Shown piece by piece: positions 4,189 through 6,772 of a DNA stretch of 6,772 nucleotides (position 1 is its first letter; every line of letters starts with the position of its first letter). Location: NCBI GenBank assembly GCA_013336025.1, contig JAAXUM010000099.1:1-6772 (forward strand), given 5' to 3'. A program made the translations under genes and the position numbers. The notes under the pieces are model-generated. The model worked only from the letters and a program-made list of their open reading frames with translations. It ran no database searches and was not told the DNA's origin. Origin of the DNA: Chlorobiaceae bacterium. GTDB lineage: Bacteria > Bacteroidota > Chlorobiia > Chlorobiales > Chlorobiaceae.

Positions 4189-6306
4189 ATGGCCGAAGAG
4201 AGAATATACCGATACGATGACGAACTGACCGGTTCGCGCAACGCTCCGCAGTATCAGCCGGGAATGTCGCTTAAAGAGAGGATCAAGCTTGTTCACCGGC
4301 TTAACTACAGCAAGGAGGAGGTGATAAAGCATACGGCCAATAAAGCCGTAGCCGAGATGGTTGAACATATGGACAAGGAAGCGATCAGCAATACCTTTGA
4401 TCGCTTTGCGCAGCAGCATCCGCAATGCGGCTACGGACTTACCGGCGCGTGCTGCGCCTTCTGCTCCTACGGCCCCTGCCGGGTAACGGAAAAAACGCTT
4501 TATTCGGTTTGCGGCAAGGATGTCGATCTCATCGTGGCAGGCAATGCCCTGCGACGTCTTGCCTCCGGTATGGCAGCCCATGGCGCACATGCGAGGGAGG
4601 TTTTTATCGCCCTCAAAGCGGCGGCGGAAGGCAGCGCTCCCATACCGATCAAATGCCCGGAAAAAGGGGTCGCCGTAGCGCGGGCGCTCGGCATTGAAAC
4701 GGAGGGAAAAACCATTGAGGCCATCTGTGGAGAGATTGCCGATATTTTCATTGACGATCTGCAGCGCTCGCTTCCCAAAAGGCACGAGACGCTCCATGCG
4801 CTTGCGCCGAAAGAGCGCGCGGAGCTGTGGGAAAAGCTCGGCATCATACCAATCAGTGCCTATCACGAGTGTTTCGAGGTCAATAATCTTACCAGTCACG
4901 GCACCGATTCCGATTTTGAAAGCCATATGCAGGCTTTTCTTCGAACGGTTCTTGCCTATGCCATCACCACCGTTACCAGCACGTCGCTTGCCACCGATAT
5001 TGTCTACGGGCTTCCCCGGCGTTCAAAGCTCAATGTCAATCTCGGCAGCATTGTTCCTGACGGCTGCGTCAACATCGGCATCAACGGGCACGCACCGATG
5101 GTCGCCTTTGCTATCTGCGATATTGTCGGCACGCCGAAAATCATGGAAAAGGTAAAGAGAGCCGGTGCGGATACTATCAGGCTGTACGGCATGTGTTGTA
5201 CCGGCGGAGAGTTTATTGAACGCGACCTCAACATCCCTCTTGTCGCCATGGCCTCTTCGGCTGAGATGGCAGTTGCTACAGGCGCATTTGACGCCATCGT
5301 TGTTGATCAGCAGGATGTGCTGCCGGGAATGATGCACGTAGCCCGTCAGTTTCATACCAAGGTCATCACCACCTCGCCTTCCGGAAGGAAAGAGGGGGCG
5401 ATTGTGCTTGAACTTGACTACTACCTGAAGAATCTCGATAAAATCTATGAGCTTGCCGAAGAGATTCTCGATATCGCCATTGATAATTATCGCAACAGGG
5501 AGAGTAAAAAAGTTCATGTGCCCAATATCAGGGCAAAGGTTGAGCTTGGGTTCAGCGTTGAAGAGGTCATGAAGCTCTTTAACGGTTCGATGCCCGATAA
5601 AAAAATACATGGTCTCGCAGCGCTTCTCAAAGCCGGAAAAATCAGGGGTATCGTGAACTTCGGATCATGCGGCAACGTTCGCGGCGCCGTGTTCGAGAGG
5701 AACCAGATCATTATTGCCAAACAGCTCATAAAAAATGATGTGCTGGTCACTGCCCATGGCTGCTCAGGAATGGGGCTCCTCTTTGCCGGCCTTGCTCACC
5801 CCGATGCCTCCGTGTTATGCGGTACAGGGCTGCGGGAGGTAGTGCAGGCCAAGGATATTCCTCCGGTTCTGCATGTCGGCGCCTGTACCGACAGCACAAG
5901 AGCCAGTCAGATCATGGCTTATACGGCCAATGCCGCCGCACAGCCCAATCCTGCCATGCCGTTTGCCATGGTTGCAGCCGATCCGGCAGCGGAAAAAACC
6001 ATGGGCGCGAGGTACGCCTTTGTTCTTAACGGCATCGAAACCTACTCCTGCGTGCAGGACAACACGCTGGCTTCGGATCGATTTATCGATTACGTCAGCA
6101 ACAGGCTGCGGACGATCGTCGGCGCGGCAATGAACTGGAACCCCGATCCCTATCGTACCAGCGAAGATATTCTCTGCATGCTTGACGAGAAACGAGCCGC
6201 TCTTGGATGGCCGGTTCGTGACTATACGATAGGGACAAAAGAGGAGATAGAGGACAAGATTCCCGATACCGTTGAAATCGGTCGCTCGATCTGTACGATC
6301 ATCTGA
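4189..6306 (+). CDS. cooS: CooS-family (anaerobic CO dehydrogenase-like) protein lacking one C-cluster cysteine
   Basis: A 705-residue cytoplasmic protein that aligns along its whole length with Ni-Fe CO dehydrogenase catalytic subunits. Compared with my recollection of Carboxydothermus CODH-II (636 residues), D-cluster cysteines are C80 and C88, and B-cluster cysteines are C89, C92, C97 and C108. C-cluster ligands present are H301, C337 (second Cys of CCTG), C494, C525 and C566. The general-base region keeps K603 and H131. The ligand equivalent to Cys333 is Asp376 (DQQD, codon GAT 5314-5316). In the histidine relay only H131 and H134 remain; the next two positions are E137 and I140. There are extensions of about 40 residues at the N-terminus and about 28 at the C-terminus. 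A classical CODH interconverts CO and CO2; with the missing cysteine that activity is doubtful, and a hybrid-cluster enzyme like CooS-V of C. hydrogenoformans is a better model. The start is ATG 4189: stops at 4165 and 4174 exclude an earlier one, and AGGA lies unusually close (2 bases). Confidence 0.9.
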   Translation: MAEERIYRYDDELTGSRNAPQYQPGMSLKERIKLVHRLNYSKEEVIKHTANKAVAEMVEHMDKEAISNTFDRFAQQHPQCGYGLTGACCAFCSYGPCRVTEKTLYSVCGKDVDLIVAGNALRRLASGMAAHGAHAREVFIALKAAAEGSAPIPIKCPEKGVAVARALGIETEGKTIEAICGEIADIFIDDLQRSLPKRHETLHALAPKERAELWEKLGIIPISAYHECFEVNNLTSHGTDSDFESHMQAFLRTVLAYAITTVTSTSLATDIVYGLPRRSKLNVNLGSIVPDGCVNIGINGHAPMVAFAICDIVGTPKIMEKVKRAGADTIRLYGMCCTGGEFIERDLNIPLVAMASSAEMAVATGAFDAIVVDQQDVLPGMMHVARQFHTKVITTSPSGRKEGAIVLELDYYLKNLDKIYELAEEILDIAIDNYRNRESKKVHVPNIRAKVELGFSVEEVMKLFNGSMPDKKIHGLAALLKAGKIRGIVNFGSCGNVRGAVFERNQIIIAKQLIKNDVLVTAHGCSGMGLLFAGLAHPDASVLCGTGLREVVQAKDIPPVLHVGACTDSTRASQIMAYTANAAAQPNPAMPFAMVAADPAAEKTMGARYAFVLNGIETYSCVQDNTLASDRFIDYVSNRLRTIVGAAMNWNPDPYRTSEDILCMLDEKRAALGWPVRDYTIGTKEEIEDKIPDTVEIGRSICTII

Positions 6307-6345
6307 ACCGGAAAAGCGTTGTATGAACGGTCAATAACTCAGCAA

Positions 6346-6351
6346 AAGGAG
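6346..6351 (+). promoter_or_regulatory. Ribosome binding site of the small cysteine-rich gene
   Basis: AAGGAG lies 9 bases before ATG 6361. It supports that start over the in-frame TTG at 6319 and is the main evidence, with the cysteine pattern, that this short frame is a real gene. Confidence 0.7.
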
Positions 6352-6360
6352 AAAACAGGC

Positions 6361-6561
6361 ATGCTGTTCGATTGTGAAAAACAGGCAATGGAGCGATGGA
6401 CGATTGCGGAGCATAAGGTGTGTGACGGCTGTCCCTATCGGGGATCGGTTGCCGGCGAACCTCCCTTTTGTATCATGCGCCAGAACCCTCCGGAGTGTTT
6501 TGTTGCGCGACTCTCAGGCAGAGCGGCTGTGACAGGGCAGGATAAGCCATCCGGCGCATGA
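6361..6561 (+). CDS. Small cysteine-rich protein, function unknown
   Basis: A 66-residue soluble protein that I do not recognise. It contains five cysteines: C5, C21 and C24 (CDGC), C37 and C46. The segment 21-46 has the spacing C-x2-C-x12-C-x8-C with Pro and Gly nearby (CPYRG, PPFC, PPEC), which suggests four ligands for an Fe-S cluster or zinc. It is not the 2x[4Fe-4S] CooF ferredoxin type, which carries repeated CxxCxxCxxxC motifs. There is no signal peptide or membrane segment, so it should be cytoplasmic like the CooS-type protein, whose gene ends 54 bp upstream. It has a good Shine-Dalgarno site and is last in the + strand cluster. Possible roles are electron partner, cluster-assembly or metal-handling accessory, or redox regulator; nothing in the sequence decides between them. 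Confidence 0.7.
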   Translation: MLFDCEKQAMERWTIAEHKVCDGCPYRGSVAGEPPFCIMRQNPPECFVARLSGRAAVTGQDKPSGA

Positions 6562-6575
6562 CCTGACTGGCGCCG

Positions 6576-6614
6576 CTGCGCTTATAACCGTTCAGAGAAG
6601 ATCCTGAAGCGCAG
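6576..6614 (+). terminator. Inverted repeat between convergent genes, possible terminator
   Basis: CTGCGCTT at 6576-6583 is the perfect reverse complement of AAGCGCAG at 6607-6614. An inner pair, TTCAG 6591-6595 with CTGAA 6604-6608, could extend or compete with the stem. It lies between the convergent ends of the small cysteine-rich gene and mazG, where a bidirectional terminator would be expected. However, neither strand has a T-run after the stem, so it is not a classical intrinsic terminator. Confidence 0.35.
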
Positions 6615-6646
6615 GAACAGATAAGTCGATTCCGTCCGGTCGTTGG

Positions 6647-6772
6647 CTACAGCTCATCCTTGGCTTTCTGCCAGAGCAGGTCGAGTTCTTCAGCGGAGAA
6701 CTCCTGCCAGTTCCGGCCTGATTGCTGTACCGTTGATTCAACGGCCTCAAACCGTTTCATGAACGTGTTGGT
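6647..6772 (-). CDS. mazG: MazG nucleoside triphosphate pyrophosphohydrolase (C-terminal fragment)
   Basis: On the reverse strand 41 codons enter from the right edge and end at TAG (complement of 6647-6649). The visible protein, beginning TNTFMKRFEAVES and ending in EELDLLWQKAKDEL, matches the conserved C-terminus of the long MazG family: an RF..VE segment after TN, then a short acidic stretch and a final L(D/E)..W..(A/V)K helix. MazG hydrolyses NTPs to NMP and pyrophosphate and acts in nucleotide-pool cleaning and stress responses. The catalytic domains lie outside the window. It converges on the CooS cluster and is probably unrelated to it, marking the right border of the cluster. Confidence 0.82.
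   Translation of the reverse strand, partial: TNTFMKRFEAVESTVQQSGRNWQEFSAEELDLLWQKAKDEL

Noticed and set aside
4162..4926. 254-codon frame on the - strand opposite the start of the CooS-type gene
   Set aside because: The + strand encodes the conserved cluster cysteines here. The reverse frame shows no recognisable family.
4189..6306. Classical CO dehydrogenase operon (cooFSC type)
   Set aside because: One C-cluster cysteine is replaced by Asp, and no ferredoxin CooF or Ni-insertion ATPase CooC is encoded in the window. These could lie elsewhere in the genome, but the residue change stands alone.
6319..6360. Upstream TTG start for the small cysteine-rich gene, adding 14 residues
   Set aside because: ATG 6361 has AAGGAG at a good distance; the TTG has no such site.
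1..6772. CRISPR array, tRNA, rRNA, insertion sequence or prophage genes
   Set aside because: No regularly spaced repeats, tRNA-like cloverleaf, transposase or phage protein motif was seen on either strand.

Overview
The window carries one strand-uniform accessory cluster of seven genes on the + strand, meeting the end of a housekeeping gene (mazG) on the - strand at the right edge. Moderate GC, weak Shine-Dalgarno sites and the pairing of a CooS-type gene with a diheme cytochrome c lipoprotein suggest an anaerobic Gram-negative bacterium. My best guess is a green sulfur bacterium (Chlorobium/Pelodictyon group). That guess rests on remembered gene content, not on a phylogenetic marker in the window.

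Layout. 1-705: C-terminal part of an NrtA/SsuA-type substrate-binding protein; the start lies outside the window. 706-892: a 187-bp gap holding a strong imperfect hairpin and a weak terminator-like element. 893-1687: SsuC/TauC/NrtB-type permease. 1708-2520: first ABC ATPase, which lacks the catalytic glutamate and the switch histidine. 2543-3364: second ABC ATPase, with both residues present. 3387-4133: diheme cytochrome c lipoprotein. 4189-6306: CooS-family protein (annotated type: Ni-Fe CO dehydrogenase). 6361-6561: a 66-residue cysteine-rich protein I do not recognise. 6562-6646: a convergent gap with an inverted repeat. 6647-6772 (-): the C-terminus of MazG.

How the parts may work together. 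The first four genes form a complete importer for a small anion-like or nitrogen/sulfur solute, built on a heterodimer of one defective and one competent ATPase. The cytochrome supplies electron transfer outside the inner membrane. The CooS-family protein is cytoplasmic, since it has no signal peptide. It keeps all B- and D-cluster cysteines and five of the six C-cluster protein ligands, but the cysteine equivalent to Cys333 of Carboxydothermus CODH-II is Asp376. A described deviant CooS of C. hydrogenoformans (CooS-V) also lacks one canonical cluster cysteine. It holds an iron-sulfur-oxo hybrid cluster and has no CO dehydrogenase activity, but slowly turns over hydroxylamine. No cooC (Ni insertion) or cooF (ferredoxin) lies in the window.

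The most interesting reading is that this is not a CO-oxidation operon. It may be an uptake-plus-reduction system: an imported small molecule is handled by a CODH-scaffold enzyme with a non-canonical active-site cluster, helped by a new small cysteine-rich protein. The substrate cannot be read from the sequence.
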